A DNA stretch of 19,825 nt from an uncultured Eubacteriales bacterium. Its GTDB lineage: Bacteria; Bacillota; Clostridia; Oscillospirales; Oscillospiraceae. The stretch lies in NCBI GenBank assembly GCA_900549645.1, contig URPD01000035.1, positions 1 through 19,825 on the forward strand, given 5' to 3'. A program made the translations under genes and the position numbers. This document shows positions 6,064 through 12,917 of the stretch, piece by piece. Under the pieces are notes generated by a model. It made no database searches. It was not told the origin of the DNA and saw only the letters and a list, made by a program, of their open reading frames with translations. Position 1 is the first letter of the stretch; each line of letters opens with the position of its first letter.

Positions 6064-7305
6064 ATGAGTAAACAATGCAGAAATTGCGGTGCAGAGCTGC
6101 CAGAGGACGCTTCCTTCTGCCCACATTGCGCCCAAAGTCAGATTGAACGCTCAGAAGTAAAACCGCCGCGCCTGTGGCGGAAAAAGACGCTGTATGGGCT
6201 TCTGGGCATGCTTCTGTTGGCGGCGGTGGCGCTGGCAGTGTTCCTGCCCCACCGACCAAAAACCTTTGAGGGCGGCGCGTCCGTCACTTATACTGACAAG
6301 GACGGAACGTATGAGTTGCTTGTCAGCACCTTTTCGGACGACATTGAAAACAAACAGCCAGAGGAAAAGCGGACGATTTCTTTTCCCGTGGACGAAAGTT
6401 CCTGTCTGCCTGCCTTACTTGGCGTTTTTCAAGACGGCGAGCTGGTCAATCCAGAAAGTTTTCTTTCCAAGCTGGAACATTGCACGCTGGAAGCGTTCCC
6501 CAACGAAAACGGCGTATTGGAGATTGCGGAGCCACGCTATGACGAGATGTTCGCCCCTTCCGTTTTGGAAACAGATGTGTTTTTTACCGGAGCAAGCGGA
6601 ACAAATGAGCTTGTTTGGACGCTGACCATGAAAAACGGCGATACCATTCGGTTAAAACATACCTTTGAGGTACTGCCCCTTGTGCATCAGGCATACACGG
6701 CAGAAGAAGCCTGCCTTGACACCATGGAGGATTTGAAAGCGCTGCTTGGCCGCATTGACGAGGAAGTTCCGGCGGATACCATTGTGGACATCTATCTTCC
6801 TCCTGTTACCTATACGGGCAATCTGGAAATATCCTCCCGTGCGGTAAACCTCTACGGCAGCTCTGACGGCAGCGGGCGCACCGTGATCGAGGGAACGCTT
6901 ACCGTCAGCACCCACGACCCGGCTTATGTGACGCTCTGTAACTTGGATTTTGCGGGCAGCGGCGGCACAGGGCTTTCCGCCACGGCACCGACGGACATTT
7001 GGGGCTGCTCTTTTACCGGATACGACATTGGAGCCGCAGTAAAGGAAGGTGGCATGATCGGCGTGGAAGCCTGCACCTTCCGAAATAACGGGATCGCATT
7101 TTCCTATGATACATTGAGTTATTCCTTTTTCAAAACCGGATTTCCGGAGTGTACGATTGAGGGCAATGATATTGGTATTCAATTCGTAAATCTTCCCGGC
7201 GCAACACCGTTGGACTTTGGCGGTACTGTTTTTTCCGGGAACGGAATTGATATTGACAATCCGATTCAGTACCCAATCGACCTGTCAAATGCGATTTTTG
7301 AGTAA
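6064..7305 (+). CDS. Zinc-ribbon, single-pass membrane protein with extracellular beta-helix
   Basis: 413 residues. Cys5, Cys8, Cys19 and Cys22 form an N-terminal zinc ribbon (CRNCGAELPEDASFCPHC). A basic stretch (34-41) precedes one membrane helix at about 43-61. The rest should be outside the cell: a mixed region to about 230, then repeated short strands with G/N/D turns (about 245-400, e.g. GCSFTGYDIG, ACTFRNNGIAF) typical of a right-handed parallel beta-helix of the pectate-lyase/NosD type. No enzyme active site is evident. The start ATG follows TAAGGAGAGAATAG, with the ribosome binding site overlapping the kinase stop, so the two are co-translated. Role inferred: membrane sensor or surface protein linked to the kinase, with the zinc ribbon facing the cytoplasm. 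Confidence 0.8.
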   Translation: MSKQCRNCGAELPEDASFCPHCAQSQIERSEVKPPRLWRKKTLYGLLGMLLLAAVALAVFLPHRPKTFEGGASVTYTDKDGTYELLVSTFSDDIENKQPEEKRTISFPVDESSCLPALLGVFQDGELVNPESFLSKLEHCTLEAFPNENGVLEIAEPRYDEMFAPSVLETDVFFTGASGTNELVWTLTMKNGDTIRLKHTFEVLPLVHQAYTAEEACLDTMEDLKALLGRIDEEVPADTIVDIYLPPVTYTGNLEISSRAVNLYGSSDGSGRTVIEGTLTVSTHDPAYVTLCNLDFAGSGGTGLSATAPTDIWGCSFTGYDIGAAVKEGGMIGVEACTFRNNGIAFSYDTLSYSFFKTGFPECTIEGNDIGIQFVNLPGATPLDFGGTVFSGNGIDIDNPIQYPIDLSNAIFE

Positions 7306-7344
7306 AACGCGATGTTTTAACTTATACTTCTTTAATTTTACTGT

Positions 7345-7379
7345 AAAACGCGGGAGATTCACGAAATCTTCCGCGTTTT
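7345..7379 (+). terminator. Terminator of the kinase operon
   Basis: AAAACGCGGGAGATT and AATCTTCCGCGTTTT form a 15-bp stem with one G-T pair and loop CACGA. The A-run and T-run on the two sides could make it work in both directions. It lies 40 bp past the stop at 7305. Confidence 0.85.
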
Positions 7380-7443
7380 CGTTGTTTTTACAGCATTTGC
7401 GCCGAGATCGAAAGAAATTTGCCGATACTATGCAGCCAGTTAA

Positions 7444-7472
7444 TTGTTTTCATGGTTTTTTCGCGGTATTCT
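7444..7472 (+). promoter_or_regulatory. Promoter of the small-protein/lipoprotein operon
   Basis: TTGTTT (7444-7449), 17 nt, TATTCT (7467-7472), ahead of the strong ribosome binding site AAAGGAG (7488-7494). It is a moderate match to the consensus. Confidence 0.5.
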
Positions 7473-7502
7473 ATTTTTATCACATAGAAAGGAGCGAACA
7501 AT

Positions 7503-7715
7503 ATGCGTATCATTCTGGACACCGACAAGAAAACCATCACCGTACCTTGGAACTATGCCGCAAAGCTGGAAGAAATCAACCGTATTATCAAGGACGGTGG
7601 CGGAGACAAGCAGTACACCTTCAAAACCTATCTGGAAGAAGCGTGGAAAATCTGTATGGATGACACAGACAAGCATCTGAAAGTCGCTGACAGACCCGCC
7701 CGCAAAGGGAAATAA
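7503..7715 (+). CDS. Small conserved-looking hypothetical protein (70 aa)
   Basis: Family not recognised. 70 residues with a beta-strand start (MRIILDTDKKTITVP) and then an alpha-helical body (NYAAKLEEINRII, YTFKTYLEEAWKICM) and a basic tail (RPARKGK). It resembles small proteins commonly seen next to recombinases in clostridial mobile elements, though no function follows from that. AAAGGAG lies 8 nt before the ATG. Its TAA overlaps the next ATG in TAATG, so it is translationally coupled to the helix-turn-helix gene. Confidence 0.75.
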   Translation: MRIILDTDKKTITVPWNYAAKLEEINRIIKDGGGDKQYTFKTYLEEAWKICMDDTDKHLKVADRPARKGK

Positions 7716-7915
7716 TGGGCGCGCCGAGAATTACCCCGGAGGAAATCATTGGGATGCAGCGGCTCTATCGGAAGTTAGGTACTTATGCCGCCGTAGCGCG
7801 CGAAGTGGGGCGCAGCGCGTCCTCCGTGTCAAAGTATGTGCAAATGAAAGGCGTCCCTGATAATATCCGCATTGCGGTTGAAAACTTATCGCGAGAATTG
7901 GAGGATAAGAAATGA
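7715..7915 (+). CDS. Small helix-turn-helix DNA-binding protein (66 aa)
   Basis: 66 residues. Residues 9-45 (EEIIGMQRLYRKLGTYAAVAREVGRSASSVSKYVQMKGV) read as a resolvase/transposase-type helix-turn-helix, with a short acidic helix after it. This resembles the C-terminal DNA-binding part of recombinases and could be a directionality factor (excisionase) or a small repressor; neither is shown. It is coupled at both ends: TAATG with the gene before, and ATGA with the lipoprotein gene after. Confidence 0.7.
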   Translation: MGAPRITPEEIIGMQRLYRKLGTYAAVAREVGRSASSVSKYVQMKGVPDNIRIAVENLSRELEDKK

Positions 7916-8499
7916 AGAAAATACTTGCGCTGCTTTTGGCAGCGGTACTGTGCCTGAGCCTTGCGGCTTGCGGCGGTAAGAACGACACTTCCGTAAGCAG
8001 TGATGCGCCCGCCAATATCGTTGTTGACGGAAAAGAGGTCTCTGCCAAGGACTTTCTGATCGAGCATCTGAGCGCCTATATCCAAAGCGAGGCGTATCTG
8101 GCAAGAAAAGCAGCGTTTGAAGAGATGTTCGAGATGGATGCCCAGCCCTTTGCCGTGACCTACGCCTTCGAGTTGAAGATGGACAGCAATGGCGGCGAGG
8201 GTCAGCCGCTGCATTTCTTTATGGTGAAAGCAAACTGTGATAGCTTTGTGGATGGCATGGGTTACGATTCCGTTACTATGGCGATCGACTATGACACCGG
8301 CACGGTCTACGACCAATTCAGCGTTGATGAAAGCTGGATGGAAAAGAGTGAAAAAGAGCAGGACATTTATATTGCTGCGGCAGGCGGCTGTTTTGGGAAC
8401 GCAGACTATAACGGCGAACCGATTTTTGTGGATTCCGAAATCCACATTCCGCTTTCTGACAGCGACATTGCAGAGGTCAATCAAGCATTGAGCAAATAA
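7912..8499 (+). CDS. Predicted lipoprotein (195 aa)
   Basis: Residues 1-19 form a type II signal peptide (MKKILALLLAAVLCLSLAAC) with lipobox LAAC and lipidated Cys20, followed by a GGKNDTS linker. The mature part is acidic, with several Asp/Glu- and aromatic-rich strands and no cofactor or catalytic motif I recognise. GGAGG lies 7 nt before the ATG, which overlaps the preceding stop (ATGA). It should be anchored on the outer face of the membrane. Its coupling to a DNA-binding protein of the element suggests a host-surface or exclusion function, which is speculation. Confidence 0.85.
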   Translation: MKKILALLLAAVLCLSLAACGGKNDTSVSSDAPANIVVDGKEVSAKDFLIEHLSAYIQSEAYLARKAAFEEMFEMDAQPFAVTYAFELKMDSNGGEGQPLHFFMVKANCDSFVDGMGYDSVTMAIDYDTGTVYDQFSVDESWMEKSEKEQDIYIAAAGGCFGNADYNGEPIFVDSEIHIPLSDSDIAEVNQALSK

Positions 8500-8513
8500 C
8501 ACAAAGCACTTCT

Positions 8514-8545
8514 AGGAGCGGGGCGCGTGTCCCGCTCCTTTCCTA
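8514..8545 (+). terminator. Terminator after the lipoprotein gene
   Basis: AGGAGCGGG (8514-8522) and CCCGCTCCT (8531-8539) form a perfect 9-bp stem, followed by a short pyrimidine-rich tail (TTCCTATCT). The tail is weak for a classical terminator. Confidence 0.6.
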
Positions 8546-8555
8546 TCTGTTTCAT

Positions 8556-8654
8556 TAGGGTATAGCCCTGTGACAATCAAAAATCCCTCTGTTTTCTCTT
8601 TCACATATATTATATCATAAATTATGAAATATTTCAAATTTTATATATACCCTA
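8556..8654. promoter_or_regulatory. Palindrome-rich region upstream of the serine recombinase
   Basis: This AT-rich stretch holds nested symmetric sites: TAGGGTATA (8556-8564) is the inverse of TATACCCTA (8646-8654); TCATAAATTATGA (8615-8627) and TGAAATATTTCA (8625-8636) are overlapping palindromes. A minus-strand promoter can also be read (TTGAAA 8637-8632, 17 nt, TATAAT 8614-8609) pointing away from the recombinase, with no gene visible behind it. It could be the recombinase's res-like site, its operator, or both. Confidence 0.45.
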
Positions 8655-8683
8655 TTGACATATATCTGGATTTGTGGTAGAAT
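8655..8683 (+). promoter_or_regulatory. Promoter of the serine recombinase
   Basis: TTGACA (8655-8660), 17 nt, TAGAAT (8678-8683), 30 bp ahead of the ATG at 8714. The -35 box directly abuts the palindromic TATACCCTA. Confidence 0.75.
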
Positions 8684-8713
8684 AATGACAGATAAAACGA
8701 GGGGGACAAAAAG

Positions 8714-9274
8714 ATGCGGGTTTTCTATGTGCGCTGCTCCACCATCGAGCAGAACGAGGCGCGGCAGCTTAAAATGGCGCAGGAACAGAACGCCGAAAAG
8801 GTGTTCGTGGACAAGGCAAGCGGAAAGAACACAGACCGCGCCGCGTTTAAGGAAATGATGTCCTTTGTCCGAGCGGGTGACACCGTTGTGGTAGAGAGCA
8901 TTTCCCGCATTGCGCGAAACACGCGGGACTTGCTTTCCATCGTCTCCGAACTGACGGAAAAAGGCGTGGAGTTTGTCAGTCTGAAAGAGAACATTGACAC
9001 CACCACCCCCCAAGGCCGCTTCATGCTGACCGTGTTCGGCGCACTGGCGGAATTGGAGCGGGAGAACATTTTGGAGCGGCAGCGGGAGAGCATCGAGATT
9101 GCCAAGAGCGAGGGTAAATACAAAGGCCGCAAGCCTATTGACTACAATGAGGCGCAGATGAAAGCCCTCTGCAAAAAGTGGCGGGCGGGCGAAATCACCG
9201 CCACCGCCGCCATGAAAGAGTTAGGCTTGAAGCCCAACACATTCTACCGCAGGGTAAAAGAAATGGGGCTGTAA
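8714..9274 (+). CDS. Serine recombinase (resolvase/invertase family)
   Basis: 186 residues, the usual length for small resolvases and invertases. Ser9 in YVRCST is the nucleophile; the SRIARNTRDLL segment and the LAELERENILERQREGI-type helix E region (here ERQRESIEIA) are family hallmarks; a helix-turn-helix occupies about 143-186 (AGEITATAAMKELGLKPNTFYRRVKEM). AGGGGG lies 8-9 nt before the ATG. It is a second recombinase, in addition to the tyrosine integrase, and is the last gene before attR. It may resolve dimers, invert a segment, or be the remnant of another element. Confidence 0.94.
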   Translation: MRVFYVRCSTIEQNEARQLKMAQEQNAEKVFVDKASGKNTDRAAFKEMMSFVRAGDTVVVESISRIARNTRDLLSIVSELTEKGVEFVSLKENIDTTTPQGRFMLTVFGALAELERENILERQRESIEIAKSEGKYKGRKPIDYNEAQMKALCKKWRAGEITATAAMKELGLKPNTFYRRVKEMGL

Positions 9275-9339
9275 CACAGCCCCGCAGAAAGCAATCTATT
9301 TCAAAATTCAAGCGCGCATGAAGCAAAAAAGTAAAGTGC

Positions 9340-9364
9340 GCGAAAACAGCGAATACGCGAAAGT
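9340..9364 (+). repeat. Candidate integrase arm-type repeats near attR
   Basis: Three near-direct 8-bp units follow each other at 8-9 bp intervals: GCGAAAAC (9340), GCGAATAC (9349) and GCGAAAGT (9357). The core AGCGAATAC also appears inverted at 2485-2477, about 77 bp inside attL; the right copy is about 73 bp inside attR. Short repeats placed symmetrically inside both ends are what tyrosine integrases bind with their arm-binding domain. Confidence 0.4.
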
Positions 9365-9405
9365 GCCTGTATTTCAATGGTTTTTCCTTTTGGAACGCTT
9401 GCCCC

Positions 9406-9429
9406 TGATGGACGCGAAAGCGGCCATCA
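9406..9429 (+). other. GNRA-type hairpin abutting attR
   Basis: TGATGG and CCATCA enclose CGC-GAAA-GCG with a single A-G mismatch between the two stems. The 3' arm ends on the first base of the 49-bp repeat. It lies at the element's right terminus and may be part of the attachment-site architecture. Confidence 0.45.
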
Positions 9430-9477
9430 ATGGCATTCAAGAGGTCAGCGGTTCGATCCCGCTTATCTCCACCAAAA
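9429..9477 (+). repeat. attR (right 49-bp direct repeat, tRNA-Ala 3' fragment)
   Basis: Identical to 2352-2400: the original tRNA-Ala 3' part from the anticodon stem to CCA plus AAA. It has no 5' half upstream and therefore is not a functional tRNA; it is the host sequence displaced by the integration. Confidence 0.92.
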
Positions 9478-9510
9478 ACACTCGATTTCACTTGAAATCG
9501 AGTGTTTTTT
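9474..9510 (+). terminator. Original host terminator of tRNA-Ala, now orphaned
   Basis: AAAAACACTCGATTTC and GAAATCGAGTGTTTTT form a 16-bp stem with loop ACTT, followed by T residues, starting at the CCA end. The ACTT loop and TTTC/GAAA stem context are like those of the element's own terminator at 2417-2455. Confidence 0.88.
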
Positions 9511-9569
9511 ATACTTTTCAGTCTGTTTTGTGCTGGGCATTTTCACCTTGGACAACAAAGCCAAAACAT

Positions 9570-9597
9570 TTGACTTTTTCCAATTTAGGACTACAAT
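9570..9597 (+). promoter_or_regulatory. Promoter of the MoxR-VWA operon
   Basis: TTGACT (9570-9575), 16 nt, TACAAT (9592-9597), 38 bp before the ATG at 9636. It lies outside the element, in host sequence. Confidence 0.65.
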
Positions 9598-9635
9598 ATG
9601 AGCATAGGAATCAGACATAAAATGGAGGGATAAAC

Positions 9636-10550
9636 ATGCTCGATTTTCTGCGCAGCGAGGGTATAGACGAGGAAATGATCTCCCGAATTGAGGACTTTTG
9701 CCGCTGCTTTCCCGCAGCGCCGGAGAACGCCGGACGCATCCCCTGCCCCAAATACAAATATTACGGCCGTGAGGTTTGGCGCGAAGCGATAGCCGCCGTG
9801 CTCGCGGGCGAAAACCTGCTGCTGGTCGGACCGAAGGCTACCGGCAAAAACGTTCTGGCCGAGAACCTTGCCGCCGTGTTCCAGCGCCCGCAGTGGGACA
9901 TCTCGTTCTACCTCAACACAGACGCCGCATCGCTCATCGGCACCGACACCTTCAAAAACGGCGAGGTGACTCTGCGCCGCGGCCCAATATACCAATGCGC
10001 CGTGGAGGGCGGTTTCGGCGTGCTCGACGAGATAAACATGGCGAAGAACGAATCTCTCTCCGTGCTCCACGCCACGCTGGACTTCCGCCGCATCATCGAC
10101 GTGCCGGGCTACGACCGCATCACGCTCTCCCCCTGCACGCGCTTCATCGCTACGATGAACTATGGCTACGCCGGTACGCGCGAGCTGAACGAGGCGCTGG
10201 CTTCGCGCTTCATGGTGATAAACATGCCCGTCATCTCTGCCGACAGCCTTGAAAAGCTGCTGAAGGCCACGTTCCCGAAGCTTCGCGCGGAATACGCCCG
10301 CCAGCTTGCGGAGCTGTTTCAGGAGATCCGCAAGAAGTGCGACAGCTCCGAGATATCCACAAAGGCGCTCGACCTGCGCGGCCTGATCGCCGCCGTGCAT
10401 CTCACGGAGCAGGGACTGAGTCTCGGCGAAGCGCTTGAGATGGGCATCCTCAACAAGAGCTTTGACGATTTCGAGCGCCAGCTTGTGTCCGATATCGTCG
10501 GCGCGCGCATCCCCGGCGAGCTGCGCCGCAGTGACCTGTTCGAGCCATGA
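9636..10550 (+). CDS. AAA+ ATPase, MoxR/CbbQ/CobS-like
   Basis: 304 residues. The P-loop is G65-PKAT-G70-K71-N72, where the usual Ser/Thr after GK is Asn. Walker B is GVLDEIN at 128-134; sensor 1 is Asn175 (ATMNYG) and the arginine finger is in ALASRF (Arg191). Together with RGPIYQC before Walker B, this is the MoxR/CbbQ/NorQ pattern. Such ATPases form rings and work with a VWA-domain partner as chaperones that insert metals or remodel target enzymes; here the partner gene follows with an ATGA overlap. The GGAGGG ribosome binding site at 9623 supports the start. The client enzyme is unknown. No target enzyme lies in the same operon. Confidence 0.9.
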   Translation: MLDFLRSEGIDEEMISRIEDFCRCFPAAPENAGRIPCPKYKYYGREVWREAIAAVLAGENLLLVGPKATGKNVLAENLAAVFQRPQWDISFYLNTDAASLIGTDTFKNGEVTLRRGPIYQCAVEGGFGVLDEINMAKNESLSVLHATLDFRRIIDVPGYDRITLSPCTRFIATMNYGYAGTRELNEALASRFMVINMPVISADSLEKLLKATFPKLRAEYARQLAELFQEIRKKCDSSEISTKALDLRGLIAAVHLTEQGLSLGEALEMGILNKSFDDFERQLVSDIVGARIPGELRRSDLFEP

Positions 10551-12259
10551 CAGAGATCGACGAGCGGCAGCAAAAGCGCGCGGCAAACATCGTCTGGAAC
10601 TGCGCCGGCCGCTACGACTTCCGCCCTGATTTCCGCGCCTACGACGTGAAAGGCAGAGCCGACCTCTACTGGAACTGCATCTTCGGCGCGGCGCGGAAGC
10701 ACTACGACTACGCGGTGTTCGCGCAGATATTCGCAGGGCTTCAGCAATATGAGGACGCCGACACATACACGGATCTGTTCTGGCTGGGGCTTGAAAACTG
10801 CGTCTATCAGCGAGAGCTGCCGCAGCGCCCGGCGCTGGAAGCGCTTCGGCGCAGATACGCCGAGCAGTTCGTGCGACAGCATCAGGGTGCGGAGGATTTT
10901 CAATTCTACGATTCGCTCGCGCTCGCGCACTTTTCGCGCGTGCTGGGGCTTGAATCGCGCATGAACAAATACGACTCCAAGCTCCTCGACGAGCTGGAGT
11001 TCACGCCGGACATGACGGAAACGGAGATCGCCGCGCGGGCGAAGGAGCTGTTCGAGCGCTGGTTTCAGATATGCACCGAGGAGCGCCGACGCGCGCAGAA
11101 GCGCAGCTTCACGCAGCCGTTCAAAAAGCGCAGCAGGAAGAACGCCGATACCCAGTTTCGCAGGTTCGGCCTTGGCTTCACGCAGCATCCGCAGGACGTC
11201 TACGGCGGCTCGGCGGACGGCGACGTGCAGCAGAAAGAGCTGAAAACCAAGATGACCGCGCAGGAACTGCGCGAGTTTATGGAGACGAAGTACGGCAGGA
11301 GCATATTCTCCCCCGCCGAGACGGACAAGCTTGAGCGCGAGCTGTGCACCGGCAGCCACGAATCCTGCCATCTGCTCATCACATCCGGCGACCGTCCGGA
11401 CGCGGCGCAGATACGCAACGGCTTTGAAGCGCTGTCGCGCCAGCGCGAGGCGGCGCAGATAGTGAAGAACCGCGCAAGCTACGACGCAAGCCTCGCGCAG
11501 AACCGCAGCGCCATAGCAAAGCTGAGTTCGAAGATTCAGAACTCAGCGCTCATGCATCTCCAGCCCGCCATCATCCGCGCGAATTCCGGTCGGCTCGACG
11601 GCGGACGCGTATGGCGCGCGCTGAGCTTCGGCGACAGCCGCGTGTTCCGCAAGACGGAGCATGACGACATCGGCGGGCTGTCGGTGGACATACTGCTCGA
11701 CGCCTCGACCTCGCAGAAAACGCGGCAGGAGATCGTCTCCGCGCAGGGCTACATGGTCGCCGAGAGCCTCACGCGCTGCGGCATTCCCTGTCGGGTCAGT
11801 TCGTTCTGCTCCATGACGGGCTACACCGTGCTCCGCGTTTTTCGGGACTATGACCGTCCGCGCGACAATCGGCGGATATTTGAATACGTCTCCAACGGCT
11901 GCAACCGCGACGGTCTCGCCATCGCCGCGCTGCACCGGTTGATGAACGCTTCCCCATACGAGCACAAGCTGCTCATCGTCCTGTCCGACGTGAAGCCGAA
12001 CGACGTTGTAAAGACCCGCCGCCGCGAGACGGACGAACTTGTGACCTATGAAAAGGACGTCGGACTGACCGATGCCGCGCTTGAGGTGCGCCGCGCGCGG
12101 GCGGACGGCATCGCGGTGATGTGCGTGTTCACCGGCGACGACGAGGACGTCGCCTCGGCGAAGCTTGTCTACGGGCGCGACTTTGCGCGCATCCGCTCGC
12201 TGAGCATGTTTGCGGACACAGTGGGCATGCTGATAAGCAACCAGATAAAAAATCTTTGA
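10547..12259 (+). CDS. VWA-domain protein, NorD/CobT-like partner of the AAA ATPase
   Basis: 570 residues. The first 360 have no domain I recognise; they are helical and charged, with a basic patch at 180-206 (KKRSRKN). The VWA domain starts at about 378, with the MIDAS motif D385-x-S387-x-S389 (DASTS), NRDG in place of the usual Thr-containing loop, and LSDVKPND carrying the distal Asp. This NorD-like pattern fits the partner of a MoxR/NorQ ATPase. The start overlaps the ATPase stop in ATGA, with no clear ribosome binding site, so translation is coupled. HESCH (271-275) resembles HExxH but sits in a conserved-looking CTGSH..CHLLITSG stretch and is unlikely to be a protease site. Confidence 0.88.
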   Translation: MTEIDERQQKRAANIVWNCAGRYDFRPDFRAYDVKGRADLYWNCIFGAARKHYDYAVFAQIFAGLQQYEDADTYTDLFWLGLENCVYQRELPQRPALEALRRRYAEQFVRQHQGAEDFQFYDSLALAHFSRVLGLESRMNKYDSKLLDELEFTPDMTETEIAARAKELFERWFQICTEERRRAQKRSFTQPFKKRSRKNADTQFRRFGLGFTQHPQDVYGGSADGDVQQKELKTKMTAQELREFMETKYGRSIFSPAETDKLERELCTGSHESCHLLITSGDRPDAAQIRNGFEALSRQREAAQIVKNRASYDASLAQNRSAIAKLSSKIQNSALMHLQPAIIRANSGRLDGGRVWRALSFGDSRVFRKTEHDDIGGLSVDILLDASTSQKTRQEIVSAQGYMVAESLTRCGIPCRVSSFCSMTGYTVLRVFRDYDRPRDNRRIFEYVSNGCNRDGLAIAALHRLMNASPYEHKLLIVLSDVKPNDVVKTRRRETDELVTYEKDVGLTDAALEVRRARADGIAVMCVFTGDDEDVASAKLVYGRDFARIRSLSMFADTVGMLISNQIKNL

Positions 12260-12284
12260 TGCTGACGAAAAACGGAGAGTTTAT

Positions 12285-12917
12285 ATGGCACCGAAATTCA
12301 AATTTACCAGAGCGGAAATAACCGACGCCGCCCTGCAGGTAGTGCGCCGGAATGGCATAGGCGCGCTGACCGCGCGGGCTATTGCGGACGAGCTCGGCGT
12401 ATCGACCCAGCCGGTGTTCACCTGCTTTTCTACGATGGCCGAGGCTCGCGGCGCGGTGCGCGCGGCGGCGGAGGCGATATACGATGGCTACGCGGAAGAG
12501 GGGCTGCGGGCGGAGATCCCGTTCTATGGCTTCGGAATGCAATATGTCCGCTTCGCGCGCGAGGAGCCGGAGCTGTACAGGCTCCTTTTCCTCACGCATG
12601 ACGCCGGTAAAAAGGGCGCGATGGACGCGATGCGCCATTCGCTTGAATATGTGAAGGAGCCACTTGAGCGCATATACCGCATCAGCGAAGCCGAGGCCGA
12701 GCGCTATTTCCGCGACTTGTGGATCGTGGTGTTCGGCATCGCCGCGCTCATCGTCACCGGCGACTGCCCGTATTCCGACGCGGAGATCGGCGCCATTCTG
12801 ACAGGCTTCAGCCTCAGCATCTGCAAGGCGATAAAGGAAATTCCGGGCTTCATCTCCGGTGATTTTGACCGAGACAAGTTGTTCACCGAGATGATCGGGG
12901 GATGCAAAAATGGATGA
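12285..12917 (+). CDS. TetR/AcrR-family transcriptional regulator
   Basis: 210 residues. The N-terminal helix-turn-helix is clear at about 8-55 (RAEITDAALQVVRRNGIGALTARAIADELGVSTQPVFTCF). The C-terminal domain (about 75-205) is all helical, with an acidic ligand region. The ATG has GGAGAG 5 nt upstream and follows the VWA stop by 25 bp, so it is in the same operon and may sense a signal that controls it. Its ligand cannot be told. The stop overlaps the next start by 8 bp. Confidence 0.92.
   Translation: MAPKFKFTRAEITDAALQVVRRNGIGALTARAIADELGVSTQPVFTCFSTMAEARGAVRAAAEAIYDGYAEEGLRAEIPFYGFGMQYVRFAREEPELYRLLFLTHDAGKKGAMDAMRHSLEYVKEPLERIYRISEAEAERYFRDLWIVVFGIAALIVTGDCPYSDAEIGAILTGFSLSICKAIKEIPGFISGDFDRDKLFTEMIGGCKNG

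Noticed and set aside
5251..6135. Upstream extension of the XRE gene to a 434-aa protein
   Set aside because: The extension is antisense to the kinase; a GTG at 5250 just after a consensus promoter explains the start.
9591..11371. Long minus-strand open frames (391 and 350 aa)
   Set aside because: They are GC-rich shadows opposite the AAA and VWA genes, low in complexity and without ribosome binding sites.
11357..11371. HExxH (HESCH) in the VWA protein as a zinc protease site
   Set aside because: The surroundings are not a hydrophobic helix and the stretch looks like a conserved structural motif of this VWA family.
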